From assembly GCF_022478115.1 (NCBI RefSeq), contig NZ_JAKGSC010000001.1, positions 682,001 through 746,000 of the forward strand: DNA of 64,000 nucleotides, read 5' to 3'. This DNA is from Tenacibaculum aquimarinum (lineage in GTDB: Bacteria > Bacteroidota > Bacteroidia > Flavobacteriales > Flavobacteriaceae). Each line of letters opens with the position of its first letter. The first letter of the stretch is position 1. The notes below the pieces were generated by a model. It had not been told where the DNA came from. It worked only from the letters and a program-made list of their open reading frames with translations, and did no database searches. Shown here piece after piece: positions 8,857 to 17,897 of the stretch. The position numbers and the translations under genes were made by a program.

Positions 8857-10536
8857 TTAAAAAATTTGTTCTAATATTTTTTGTGTAATTGCATATGTAG
8901 GCGTAACTCCGCTCATTCCTAATCCGCCAGAAGCTAAAGTAGCACCTGTTTCTAGAGGATTATCTGATGCGTAATATGCATAGCGTACTTTTACATTTTC
9001 TGAAATATTTCCTCTAATTTTAGAGGCAGATTGTATTGCTTTTTGGTAATGAGCACCTTCCATTTCTAAACCAATTACATTCCAAGTAGAATCGTGGAAA
9101 AACTTTAAAAGCTCTTTGTTTTGTAATGAGGTTCCTAAAACCGAAACCATTGATCCATCAAAAGATTTAACTCCAAAACCTTCTAAATCTTCTCTAGATA
9201 GTTCGTTTTTAAATGGATAATTATCTGCAGTTCCTTCAAAAATATGTGAAGAAGGAATCATAATATCTCCTTTTCCACCCTCTAAAATACCAGCTTTACC
9301 CATTATTGAAACAGATTTTACATCTAAATGAATTTTTTCTCCATTAACTTTGTATGGTTTTAAAAGCTCGTCCATTGTTTCATATGCTTGTTCTCCAAAC
9401 GCATAATCCATAACAATAATTACAGGTTTTTCTCCTTTAGAATATTGTTTTTCAAACGGTACATTTGTAAAATCGATACAATCAGTATCTATAATTTGTA
9501 CATTAATATTTGTGCCAGATTTATCTTTTAAATAAATAAGACCATTTTTAGAAGCGTAGTTTTTAACCTTTGTTTGTAAAGGCTTACTATCATTATCACT
9601 TAATAATTCATATAAACCAAAACCAGTATGTTTTTTAGCTTCAGAAGGTAAAGCGTTGTGTGCATAAATAGAATTTAAAACACTGTGCATATTTGCACTA
9701 ATTATATGAATTGGTCTTTGTAATAAATTGTTATCTAACAATGTTTTCTTAATGTCGTTTGCCCAAATTTCTCCATAAATATGATGCCCAATTTCTTCAA
9801 TTAAAACAGAACTAAATGTTACAGTACGTTTGTTATTGTCTAAAGTTTCATTAATAGCTAATTTACCTAACCAATATATTATTTGAAAAAAGCGATCCGG
9901 GTTTTCTTCACTAGAAAAAGTATTGTAAATATTAGCTACTTCTTGGTAAGTTCTACCTAAAATATTACCTAGATGTACTGTTGTTACTTCTCTTTCTTTT
10001 TCTGTTAATTTTTTATTGTTAAGTACAACGTCTTCTAAATTAACCCATTCTCTTGTGTAGGTTTTATTTTCATTTAGTAAAACACGTTCTTTTATCTTAT
10101 GAGATTCAATAAATAAAAAAGTAAGGTGTGTTAAAATATCATAGATTTCAGATCTTCCTCTGGTAATCTCAATATTCATTTGATCTTTGTCAATTCTATA
10201 ACAGTTTCTTCTTCTTTTAGGAGGAATTATTGCTTTAAAATGCGAATCCTTGTAGCCTTCGTCTGCAGTTAAATTTATAAACTGACATTCTTCAATTCCT
10301 TCTGGCAAACGTTCTATTACATATACTAAACCGTTTAATTCTACACGATCTTCTGCAATAGAACCATAAATTTCTGGACGTAAAGAAAGTAATGATTTTC
10401 TTAGCGTTTCTCCAGAAACTCCCATTGGTTTGTAAAAGCCACGACTAAATAAGTGGCGCATTGTTATGTATAAAAGTTCAATAGCGTTAGTAGATTCTTG
10501 TGCTCTTGTACGGTCTTTATGTTTTGTTTGTGACAT
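8857..10536 (-). CDS. Conserved protein with nucleoside-phosphorylase-like C-terminal half
   Basis: 559 residues, soluble, no signal peptide. I do not recognise a characterised protein. The N-terminal ~270 residues are mostly helical and charged. The C-terminal half has a run of features like the purine nucleoside phosphorylase/AMP nucleosidase fold: IMGKAGILEGGKGDIMIPSSH resembles the G-x-A-G-x-L...GD-x-x-I-P strand pair, GLEMEGAHYQKAI resembles the VEMEAA ribose-binding Glu segment, and YYASDNPLETGA resembles the SD catalytic Asp segment. From this I infer a nucleosidase or phosphorylase-like activity on an unknown ligand. The gene lies between ctpA and the wzz-like gene on the same strand, with a 32-base gap after ctpA; the link to the polysaccharide cluster may be positional only. 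Confidence 0.6.
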   Translation of the reverse strand: MSQTKHKDRTRAQESTNAIELLYITMRHLFSRGFYKPMGVSGETLRKSLLSLRPEIYGSIAEDRVELNGLVYVIERLPEGIEECQFINLTADEGYKDSHFKAIIPPKRRRNCYRIDKDQMNIEITRGRSEIYDILTHLTFLFIESHKIKERVLLNENKTYTREWVNLEDVVLNNKKLTEKEREVTTVHLGNILGRTYQEVANIYNTFSSEENPDRFFQIIYWLGKLAINETLDNNKRTVTFSSVLIEEIGHHIYGEIWANDIKKTLLDNNLLQRPIHIISANMHSVLNSIYAHNALPSEAKKHTGFGLYELLSDNDSKPLQTKVKNYASKNGLIYLKDKSGTNINVQIIDTDCIDFTNVPFEKQYSKGEKPVIIVMDYAFGEQAYETMDELLKPYKVNGEKIHLDVKSVSIMGKAGILEGGKGDIMIPSSHIFEGTADNYPFKNELSREDLEGFGVKSFDGSMVSVLGTSLQNKELLKFFHDSTWNVIGLEMEGAHYQKAIQSASKIRGNISENVKVRYAYYASDNPLETGATLASGGLGMSGVTPTYAITQKILEQIF

Positions 10537-10568
10537 TTTTTAAAATTAATTGGTAAAGGTAAGAACTT

Positions 10569-12197
10569 TTACTTACTCAAAATAGTATTCATTTGTGAAG
10601 CATTATTAAGTATTTTAACAGCTTCTTTTATAGTTTCATCAAACGTTAAATGATGTTTGTACATTCCTTTTTTATAAAATTTTTGTTCTAAAATTTCATT
10701 TTGAAGTATTTCTGATAAAACATCTTGATTTTTGGCAATTTCTGCTACTTTTTCTTGTTTTAATTTTTGTTGAATTTTCTCGTAATCACTAGAGATAAAA
10801 CCATTTTTTTCAACTGAGCTATAAGCTTCTTTAAATAACCTTTCTTGTTTGGTAACAAATGTTGTGTCTTGTGTAAGAAGGTAATTTTTAAATTGATTAA
10901 AATCTGTATTTGAAAACGTGTAGTTTTCTATACTTACAGCATTGTTTTTAGCTAAATAATCTGTAGAAAAATGAAAAATTGCTCTCGATTTTATTAAATT
11001 TTCTGTTGCTGCTGTTTTTTTAGTGCGTTCTATTTTTATGTCTGGTGTAACGCCACCACCATCATAAACAGGTCTTCCGTTAGTAGTAGTAAATTTGTTT
11101 ACGGTTCCGTCAGAAAACTTTGGAACTTCGCCTGTTTTTGAGTCTCTATTTCCGTAGTCTAGTTCTTGAATACATCTTCCGCTTGGTGTGTAATATTTAG
11201 AAATTGTAATTTTTGCTTGTGTTCCATAGCTTAGCGGAAAATAACGTTGTACCAACCCTTTTCCAAAAGAACGTTCTCCTAAAATAACGGCTCTATCATA
11301 ATCTTGTAGCGCTCCTGAAACAATTTCTGATGCTGAAGCAGAACGTCCGTTTATTAAAACTACAATCGGAATTTCTAAATCTAAAGGAGCTTTATTTCCT
11401 CTATAAGTGCTACTGTTAGCTTGCGTTTTACCACGAGTTTCTACTACTTTACTTCCTTTAGGAACAAAAAAGTTAACAATGTTTATGCTTTCTCTCAACG
11501 ATCCTCCAAGGTTTCCTCTTAAATCTAAAACTAGTTTTTTCATTCCTTTTTCTTTCAAAGAAAGAAAAGCTTTTTTTACTTCGGAAGACGCAATTGCATT
11601 AAACCTTGTTAAAACAATATAACCAGTTTCAGTATCTATCATATTAGAAAAAGGAACCGGATTTATTACAACTTTATCTAATTGTAAATTAATATCTAAA
11701 GTTGTTCCATTTCTGTTAACTTTTAAAGCAAGTTTCTTTCCTGGAATACCTTTTAAAATTGAAGAAAGTTGTTCGCGTTCTAAACCTTCTAAATTTTGAT
11801 TGTTTACATTAAAAATAATATCTCCAGCTTTTAAACCAGCTTTATCTCCAGAAAAACCTTCGTAAACTTCTGAAACTGTAATTCCATTTTTATCATAAAA
11901 AGTAGCAATTCCAATTCCGCCATATTCACCTTCTCTTCTAATTTGAGCATCTTCTACATCTTGCTCGTTAAAGAAATTGGTGTAAGGATCTAAGTTTTTA
12001 AGAGTGTTTTTTATGGATTTATCTGTTAAATCTCCTGGGTTAATTTCATTTATATAATTTATATTTAACTCTTTAAATAACGTATTATATATTTCTATTT
12101 GTTTTGCTATTTCAAAAAAAGGTGATTGCTTAAAAGCAAAAGAAATTGCTATTAAAACCACTAAAAATAAGCCTGTAGTTTTTTTATTTTTCATCAT
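10569..12197 (-). CDS. ctpA: S41 family C-terminal processing peptidase
   Basis: 542 residues. There is an N-terminal signal or anchor helix (TTGLFLVVLIAISFAF), then a PDZ domain at about 85-170 (GGIGIATFYDKNGITVSEV, GDIIFNVNN), then the S41 protease core with GRSASASEIVSG carrying the nucleophilic Ser near residue 290 and ERSFGKGLVQR carrying the catalytic Lys. Such periplasmic enzymes cut C-terminal tails of envelope proteins. The ATG at 12195-12197 (or the next Met) overlaps the end of rnpA by 14 bases, the usual rnpA-S41 protease pairing of flavobacteria. Confidence 0.93.
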   Translation of the reverse strand: MMKNKKTTGLFLVVLIAISFAFKQSPFFEIAKQIEIYNTLFKELNINYINEINPGDLTDKSIKNTLKNLDPYTNFFNEQDVEDAQIRREGEYGGIGIATFYDKNGITVSEVYEGFSGDKAGLKAGDIIFNVNNQNLEGLEREQLSSILKGIPGKKLALKVNRNGTTLDINLQLDKVVINPVPFSNMIDTETGYIVLTRFNAIASSEVKKAFLSLKEKGMKKLVLDLRGNLGGSLRESINIVNFFVPKGSKVVETRGKTQANSSTYRGNKAPLDLEIPIVVLINGRSASASEIVSGALQDYDRAVILGERSFGKGLVQRYFPLSYGTQAKITISKYYTPSGRCIQELDYGNRDSKTGEVPKFSDGTVNKFTTTNGRPVYDGGGVTPDIKIERTKKTAATENLIKSRAIFHFSTDYLAKNNAVSIENYTFSNTDFNQFKNYLLTQDTTFVTKQERLFKEAYSSVEKNGFISSDYEKIQQKLKQEKVAEIAKNQDVLSEILQNEILEQKFYKKGMYKHHLTFDETIKEAVKILNNASQMNTILSK

Positions 12198-12573
12198 TTT
12201 CTTTTTCTATTTTTTGGATGAATTTAGCAAGTAAACTCTCCATTTTAGTCTCAATTTCAGTATAAGGAACTTCCTCTTTGGCAAGATACGAAATCATATA
12301 AACATACGGTTTTTCTACAGCGTTGTATACCGTGTGTTTTTGTTTTCTATAACTTTCTCTTAGTAATCTTTTAATTCTATTTCTGTCTACAGCGTGTTTA
12401 AAATTTCTTTTAGAAACAGAAACACCAACTTGAGCAGGAAAACTAGAAGTATGTTCCGTTTGAAGGTAAACAATTCGTAATGGATACGATTTTATAGAAA
12501 TACCATCTTTGTATAGTTTTTCTATTAATTTTTTGCTTTTTAGGCGCTCTAATTTCCCTAGTGTAAATTTCAT
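12184..12573 (-). CDS. rnpA: Ribonuclease P protein component
   Basis: 129 residues, near the family length. It shows the hallmark basic motif around DRNRIKRLLRESYR (about residues 63-76), preceded by GVSVSKRNFKHAV. The protein binds the catalytic RNA and helps mature tRNA 5' ends. The usual neighbour rpmH is absent; instead ctpA follows with an overlap. A perfect -7 box (TATGTTTG on the minus strand, 12580-12587) ends six bases before the ATG, so the transcript should have almost no leader. No terminator is visible between here and the polysaccharide genes. Confidence 0.95.
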   Translation of the reverse strand: MKFTLGKLERLKSKKLIEKLYKDGISIKSYPLRIVYLQTEHTSSFPAQVGVSVSKRNFKHAVDRNRIKRLLRESYRKQKHTVYNAVEKPYVYMISYLAKEEVPYTEIETKMESLLAKFIQKIEKENDEK

Positions 12574-12579
12574 CTTTTA

Positions 12580-12587
12580 CAAACATA
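12580..12587 (-). promoter_or_regulatory. Bacteroidota -7 promoter box of rnpA
   Basis: TATGTTTG on the minus strand matches TAnnTTTG exactly. It ends six bases before the rnpA ATG. No TTG is found at the usual spacing for a -33 box. Confidence 0.55.
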
Positions 12588-12655
12588 CCAAAACAAAGCT
12601 AAAAAATCATTTTTATTCCTATTTTTACAATATAAAACTAAGAATATAGCAACGT

Positions 12656-13834
12656 ATGAAACCAGATTTATTTCAAGCTCCAGATTATTACAATATAGAT
12701 GATTTACTTACTGATGAACATAAATTAGTTAGAGATGCATCTCGCGAATGGGTAAAAAAAGAAGTTTCTCCAATTATTGAAGACTATGCACAACGTGCAG
12801 AATTTCCAACACAAATTATTGGAGGTTTGGCAGAAATTGGTGCTTTTGGACCTTATATTCCAGAAGAATATGGTGGTGCAGGTTTAGATCAAATTTCATA
12901 CGGTTTAATTATGCAGGAAATAGAACGTGGAGATTCTGGTGTTCGTAGCACATCTTCAGTGCAATCTTCTTTAGTAATGTATCCAATTTGGAAATACGGA
13001 AATGAGGAGCAACGTAAAAAATATTTACCAAAATTAGCTTCTGGAGAATGGATGGGAAGTTTTGGTTTAACAGAGCCAAATCATGGTTCTAATCCAGGCG
13101 GAATGGAAACTAAGTTTAAAGATATGGGCGACCATTATTTATTAAACGGCGCAAAAATGTGGATTTCTAATGCACCTTTTTGTCAAATTGCTGTTGTTTG
13201 GGCTAAGAATGAAGAAGGAAGAATTCACGGACTTATTGTGGAACGTGGTATGGAAGGTTTTTCTACACCAGAAACGCATAACAAATGGTCATTACGTGCT
13301 TCTTCAACTGGAGAATTAATTTTTGACAACGTAAAAGTTCCGAAGGAAAACTTATTACCAAACAAATCTGGTTTAGGCGCGCCGTTAGGTTGTTTAGATT
13401 CTGCCAGATATGGAATTGCTTGGGGCGCAATTGGTGCTGCAATGGATTGTTATGACACTGCTTTGCGTTATTCTAAGGAAAGAATGCAATTCGGAAAACC
13501 AATTGGTCAGTTTCAATTACAGCAGAAAAAATTAGCGGAGATGATTACAGAAATTACCAAAGCACAATTACTAGCTTGGCGTTTAGGTGTTTTACGAAAT
13601 GAAGATAGAGCAACATCTGCACAAATTTCTATGGCAAAACGAAACAATGTAGATATGGCAATAAAAATAGCCAGAGAAGCAAGACAAATGTTAGGCGGAA
13701 TGGGAATTAGTGGAGAATATTCTATAATGCGCCATTCTATGAATTTAGAAAGTGTAATTACCTATGAAGGTACACACGATATTCATTTATTAATTACAGG
13801 TTTTGATGTTACTGGTTTGAATGCTTTTAAATAG
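12656..13834 (+). CDS. Acyl-CoA dehydrogenase, glutaryl-CoA dehydrogenase type
   Basis: 392 residues. Flavin-binding features are FGLTEPNHGSNPGG and KMWISNAPFCQIAVVWAK. The catalytic base is Glu371 in TYEGTHDIHLL, the position used in glutaryl-CoA dehydrogenases, and GVRSTSSVQSSLVM places Arg97 where that enzyme binds the glutarate carboxylate. This makes oxidative decarboxylation of glutaryl-CoA to crotonyl-CoA (lysine/tryptophan breakdown) more likely than a fatty acyl substrate. No CoA-transferase or ETF gene is adjacent. It is divergent from rnpA with an 82-base gap and ends at a two-way terminator. Confidence 0.88.
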   Translation: MKPDLFQAPDYYNIDDLLTDEHKLVRDASREWVKKEVSPIIEDYAQRAEFPTQIIGGLAEIGAFGPYIPEEYGGAGLDQISYGLIMQEIERGDSGVRSTSSVQSSLVMYPIWKYGNEEQRKKYLPKLASGEWMGSFGLTEPNHGSNPGGMETKFKDMGDHYLLNGAKMWISNAPFCQIAVVWAKNEEGRIHGLIVERGMEGFSTPETHNKWSLRASSTGELIFDNVKVPKENLLPNKSGLGAPLGCLDSARYGIAWGAIGAAMDCYDTALRYSKERMQFGKPIGQFQLQQKKLAEMITEITKAQLLAWRLGVLRNEDRATSAQISMAKRNNVDMAIKIAREARQMLGGMGISGEYSIMRHSMNLESVITYEGTHDIHLLITGFDVTGLNAFK

Positions 13835-13859
13835 AAAGATAAATTCTTTTATAATATTG

Positions 13860-13890
13860 AAAAGCATCGTTTAAAAACGATGCTTTTTTT
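13860..13890. terminator. Bidirectional terminator between the acyl-CoA dehydrogenase and PNPOx-like genes
   Basis: Perfect 13-base-pair stem (AAAAGCATCGTTT with its complement) and a two-base loop, followed by a T run on the plus strand and preceded by A residues that serve the minus strand. It serves convergent genes ending at 13834 and 13889. Confidence 0.85.
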
Positions 13891-14425
13891 ATTTCTTAGT
13901 TTCTAAACCATCAATACTTTCTGAATTTTTTTCTTGAATGTAGGTTTGTAATTCTTCTTCTGTTTTTGAAGCTGCCCAATCATTTAACTCGTTTCTTTCT
14001 CCTTTGTATTCGTAAAAGGGAATTGACATTCCACAAGAAGATTGAGTAGAATCTATGGTCATTACAAATATTTGACGTGTTCCAGGAATCTCAGGAAAAT
14101 TAACTGCTAAATCAGTCCAGTTTTCATCTTTTGGTAACACTTCAATAGCTGTTCCGTAGAGCCTCAATATATTTGGAGCACCTTCAAAAGCACACATCAT
14201 AATGGTCATTTTCCCATTTTCTAATAAATGCGCAGAGGTTTCATTTCCGCTTCCAGTAACACTTAGCCAAGCAACTGTTTTTTCATCTAAAACTCTAAAA
14301 GAATCCATTCCTTTAGGAGATAAATTAATACGTCCATCTTTAGGAGCGGTTGCTACAAAAAATAGTTTTTGCGCTTCAATAAAGGCTTGTATTCTCTTGG
14401 TTATTTTATTTGTAAATTTTGCCAT
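13889..14425 (-). CDS. Pyridoxamine 5'-phosphate oxidase-like FMN-binding protein
   Basis: 178 residues with a split-barrel core: FFVATAPKDGRINLSPKG, TVAWLSVTGSGNETSAHL, and MTIMMCAFEGAPNILRLYG. This matches the PNPOx-like clade of FMN- or F420-type binding proteins rather than true PdxH, because the PdxH C-terminal substrate motif is missing. The C-terminal ~30 residues are charged. The activity is unknown. It follows glpK with the ATG overlapping the glpK stop codon by one base, so the two are probably co-transcribed. Confidence 0.8.
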   Translation of the reverse strand: MAKFTNKITKRIQAFIEAQKLFFVATAPKDGRINLSPKGMDSFRVLDEKTVAWLSVTGSGNETSAHLLENGKMTIMMCAFEGAPNILRLYGTAIEVLPKDENWTDLAVNFPEIPGTRQIFVMTIDSTQSSCGMSIPFYEYKGERNELNDWAASKTEEELQTYIQEKNSESIDGLETKK

Positions 14426-15909
14426 TAGTCAATCCAGTTTTTAGTTCTTTCAACAGCTTTTTGCCATTTTTTATACAATCTCGTTTTTTTTTCTTGAGAA
14501 AAAGTAGGCGAAAATGTTTTATCAATTTTTCTTCTTTTAAGAATGTCTTCTTGTTTCCATAAGCCAACACAAATTCCGGCTAAATAAGCAGCGCCCATAA
14601 CCGTTGTTTCAATAATTTCTGGTCTTTCTACTTCAGCATTTAACATATCTGCCTGAAACTGCATTATTAAGTTATTTGCACATGCGCCGCCATCAACTTT
14701 AAGAGAGGTTAATTGTACTTCGCTATCTTTTTGCATTACGTCTAAAATATCTTTTGTTTGATAGGCTAAAGACTCTAATGTGGCTTTTATTAAATGATTT
14801 TTTCCAGTATCTCGTGTTAACCCAAAAACGGCACCACGCGCGTACATGTCCCAATACGGAGCGCCTAAACCAGCAAATGCAGGAACAACCACAACAGGAT
14901 TTTCGTCTTTAACCAAACTTGCTAATTTCTCACTTTCTTTTGCCGAACTGATAATCTCTAAACCATCTCGCAACCATTGTATTGCAGAACCTGCTACAAA
15001 AACACTTCCTTCTAAAGCGTAATATACTTTATCGTTTATTCCCCAAGCAATTGTAGTTAACAATCCGTTTTTTGAGTATTCTAATTCTGTTCCTGTATTC
15101 ATTAACATAAAACAACCTGTTCCGTAGGTGTTTTTTGCTTCCCCTTTATTAAAACACGCTTGTCCAAAAAGTGCTGCTTGTTGATCTCCTGCAATTCCTG
15201 CAATCGGAATTTGGTTTCCATCCAGTTCATAACTTCCGAAGTTAAAAGAAGAGGGTTTTACTTCTGGTAACATCGATTTTGGAATGTTTAATTCTGTAAG
15301 AATTTTTTCATCCCAACATAAATTTTTAATGTCGAATAACATGGTTCGCGAAGCATTACTGTAATCTGTTGCGTGTACTTCACCGTTGGTTAAATTCCAA
15401 AGTAACCAAGAATCAACAGTTCCGAAGAGTAAATTTCCATTTTCTGCTTCTTTTTGTGCACCTTCAACATTGTTTAAAATCCAATTGATTTTTGTTGCTG
15501 AAAAATAGCTATCAACTACTAAACCTGTTGTTTTTTTAATATGGTTTTCTAATCCGTTTTTCTTTAATTCTTCGCAAATATCCGCAGTTCGTTTGTCTTG
15601 CCAAACAATTGCATTATAAATAGGTTTTCCTGTATTTTTGTTCCATACAACGGTAGTTTCACGCTGATTTGTAATTCCGATTCCAACAATTTCTGAAGGT
15701 AAAATATTAGCAATTGCTATCGCTTTTTTTAAGGTTGAAAGTTGGCTTTCTAAAATTTCTAACGGATTATGTTCTACCCAACCAGAATTAGGAAATATTT
15801 GGGCAAACTCTTGTTGTGCCATTCCTACAATTTGCCCGTTTTCGTTTACAATTACCGAACGAGAACTTGTAGTTCCTTGATCTAAAGCTACGATATATTT
15901 ATTTGTCAT
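14425..15909 (-). CDS. glpK: Glycerol kinase
   Basis: 494 residues, full length. The N-terminus [15 protein letters not shown] is the ATPase-fold phosphate-1 loop; [36 protein letters not shown] and [11 protein letters not shown] are FGGY/glycerol kinase signatures. It phosphorylates glycerol to glycerol-3-phosphate for phospholipid synthesis or catabolism. No glpF or glpD gene lies next to it; the divergent neighbour is an NhaC-type antiporter and the downstream gene is a PNPOx-like protein. A near-palindrome at 15968-15993 lies between the two divergent starts. Confidence 0.97.
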   Translation of the reverse strand: MTNKYIVALDQGTTSSRSVIVNENGQIVGMAQQEFAQIFPNSGWVEHNPLEILESQLSTLKKAIAIANILPSEIVGIGITNQRETTVVWNKNTGKPIYNAIVWQDKRTADICEELKKNGLENHIKKTTGLVVDSYFSATKINWILNNVEGAQKEAENGNLLFGTVDSWLLWNLTNGEVHATDYSNASRTMLFDIKNLCWDEKILTELNIPKSMLPEVKPSSFNFGSYELDGNQIPIAGIAGDQQAALFGQACFNKGEAKNTYGTGCFMLMNTGTELEYSKNGLLTTIAWGINDKVYYALEGSVFVAGSAIQWLRDGLEIISSAKESEKLASLVKDENPVVVVPAFAGLGAPYWDMYARGAVFGLTRDTGKNHLIKATLESLAYQTKDILDVMQKDSEVQLTSLKVDGGACANNLIMQFQADMLNAEVERPEIIETTVMGAAYLAGICVGLWKQEDILKRRKIDKTFSPTFSQEKKTRLYKKWQKAVERTKNWID

Positions 15910-15967
15910 TTGCTACATAAAATAAGAACAGCAATTTACAAAATATGAAATAAGAAAAACAACCTAA

Positions 15968-15993
15968 AAGTATAGACATTAATGTATACCTTT
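15968..15993. promoter_or_regulatory. Candidate operator (imperfect palindrome) between glpK and nhaC
   Basis: The core ACATTAATGT (15976-15985) is a perfect 10-base palindrome, extended by partly matched arms (AAGTATAG on the left, ATACCTTT on the right). It lies 23 bases before the antiporter ATG and about 60 bases before glpK. The layout fits a dimeric repressor site, but no regulator gene is adjacent. Confidence 0.35.
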
Positions 15994-16015
15994 AAAATCT
16001 TAAAAAAAGTATTTT

Positions 16016-17491
16016 ATGGAGTATGGTTTTTTATCAGTTTTACCGCCAATAGTGGCAATTATATTAGCATTACGAACTAAACAAGTTTATATAGCGCTAT
16101 TATTTGGTATTTGGTTTTCTTGGTTAATTATTGAAGGTTGGAATCCAATTGTTGGAACAATGTCTATGATTGAAGGAATGGTAGATGTTTTTCAATCTAA
16201 AGGAAACACCAGAACCATAATGTTTAGTGCTTTAGTTGGCGCTTTGTTAATATTTATTCAGTATTCTAAAGGTGTTGAAGGTTTTGTAAACCTGCTTCAA
16301 AAATGGATGGTAAAATTTGAAAACAAAAAAGCAGGTCATAGTAGAGTAATGGTGCAGGTTTTAGCAACTCTAACGGGTTTGTTGTTATTTGTTGAAACAA
16401 GTATTAGCTCTTTAACAGTAGGAACTTTATACAGACCAATTTTTGATAAACTGGGTATTCCGAGAGAAAAACTCGCCTATATTGCAGATTCTAGCTCAGC
16501 TCCTTCATCTATTTTAATCCCATTTAATGCTTGGGGCGCATTTATTATGGGTTTATTGTTAACGCAAGGAATAGAAAAACCATTTTCGGTATTGATTAGT
16601 TCTATTAAATATAATTTTTATCCGTTGTTGGCAATTGCGATTGTTTTTATTGTGATTTTCTCAAAAAAGGACTTTAAATTAATGGCTAAAGCCGAAAAAA
16701 GAACCAAAGAAACTGGCGAGTTAATGAATCCAAACTCTAAGCCAATGGTTTCTGATGAAGTAACTTCGTATCCGCCAAAAGAAGGTATAAAAGCAAAAGC
16801 CTATAATATGATCGTACCTTTATTAGTGATGGTTTTTATGATGCCAATAAATTTAATTTATACAGGTTGGAGTGCTGTAGAAAGTTCTACATCATTTTTA
16901 AATCACGTGCAACAAGCTATTGGAAATGGCTCTGGTTCTTCATCAGTATTATATGCAGTAATAACTGCACTTTTAGTAGCAATGATTATGTATTTTATTC
17001 AAGGAATAATGAAGCCAAAAGAAATGGTGAGTTTAACCTTAAAAGGAATTAGTGAGTTAATGCCTTTAGCGCTATTAATGTTGTTGGCATTTGCTATTGG
17101 AGATGCTTGTAAGGCATTAGAAACAGGTGTTTATGTAGCTGATGTTACTAAAGATTGGTTATCGCCTGAATTATTGCCTGCAGTAGTTTTTATCATTAGT
17201 TCATTTATTGCCTTTTCTACAGGAACTTCTTGGGGAACTTTTGCTATAATGTTGGCAATTTCTGTACCCATGGCAAACATTCATGGTTCTGATATTACTA
17301 TAATTGTGGCCGCAACTTTAGGTGGCGGGATTTTTGGAGATCATTGTTCTCCAATTTCAGACACGTCTATTATTGCATCAATGGCATCTGCAAGTGATCA
17401 TATAGATCATGTAAAAACACAATTACCTTATGCACTAATTGGTGGAGTAATTACCGTTATTATGTATTTGATTATTGGTTTTATGGGGTAA
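16016..17491 (+). CDS. Na+/H+ antiporter, NhaC family
   Basis: 491 residues with about twelve membrane helices. Conserved NhaC-family stretches are PSSILIPFNAWGAF, FSTGTSWGTFAIM, and GGGIFGDHCSPISDTSI, the last carrying the likely ion-binding Asp/His/Ser residues. It should exchange sodium for protons across the inner membrane; some members of this family instead exchange organic ions such as malate/lactate, so the substrate is not certain. It is convergent with the next gene with no intergenic base (stop at 17491, next stop at 17492). Confidence 0.88.
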   Translation: MEYGFLSVLPPIVAIILALRTKQVYIALLFGIWFSWLIIEGWNPIVGTMSMIEGMVDVFQSKGNTRTIMFSALVGALLIFIQYSKGVEGFVNLLQKWMVKFENKKAGHSRVMVQVLATLTGLLLFVETSISSLTVGTLYRPIFDKLGIPREKLAYIADSSSAPSSILIPFNAWGAFIMGLLLTQGIEKPFSVLISSIKYNFYPLLAIAIVFIVIFSKKDFKLMAKAEKRTKETGELMNPNSKPMVSDEVTSYPPKEGIKAKAYNMIVPLLVMVFMMPINLIYTGWSAVESSTSFLNHVQQAIGNGSGSSSVLYAVITALLVAMIMYFIQGIMKPKEMVSLTLKGISELMPLALLMLLAFAIGDACKALETGVYVADVTKDWLSPELLPAVVFIISSFIAFSTGTSWGTFAIMLAISVPMANIHGSDITIIVAATLGGGIFGDHCSPISDTSIIASMASASDHIDHVKTQLPYALIGGVITVIMYLIIGFMG

Positions 17492-17887
17492 TTATTTCGC
17501 TAAAATTCCACGTTTTTTAATTACAGAAATCATACGTAAAGCACCTTCTTTAATAGTGTCTTTTTCGAATAGAAAAGTTTTGTCGTATAAAGTGTTTCCT
17601 TCAAAAAAAGTAACCTGAAAACGATTGTGTAGTTTGAATAATTCTGGTTGAATAAATTCAATTTTAGCAAAAGAATTTGCAGGTAAAACATCTAACTTTT
17701 TACGCATTAAAGAGGTTGTTTTTGTTTCAGAAAAACCTTGTGTAACAATTACAACCATTTCTAAATCAACTTCTTTTTTATTGATGATGTAAACGTTCCA
17801 ATCGTCTGTTTTATAAATATCATTGTATTCATAAACAACAGCAACTTCTACGTCTTTAACTTCAGGAATTTTAATATCTTTTTTCAA
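17492..17887 (-). CDS. Conserved flavobacterial protein linked to pheS
   Basis: 131 residues, soluble, no recognised catalytic motif. It is rich in beta strands (VAVVYEYNDIYKTDDWNVYII, then FQVTFFEGNTLYDKTFLFEKD). The start is TTG at 17885-17887, 10 bases after the pheS stop, so it is translated from the pheS transcript. Proteins in this spot in flavobacteria are often named after PheS by position, but nothing in the sequence shows an aminoacylation role. Function unknown. Confidence 0.7.
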   Translation of the reverse strand: MKKDIKIPEVKDVEVAVVYEYNDIYKTDDWNVYIINKKEVDLEMVVIVTQGFSETKTTSLMRKKLDVLPANSFAKIEFIQPELFKLHNRFQVTFFEGNTLYDKTFLFEKDTIKEGALRMISVIKKRGILAK

Positions 17888-17897
17888 ATCAAAATTA

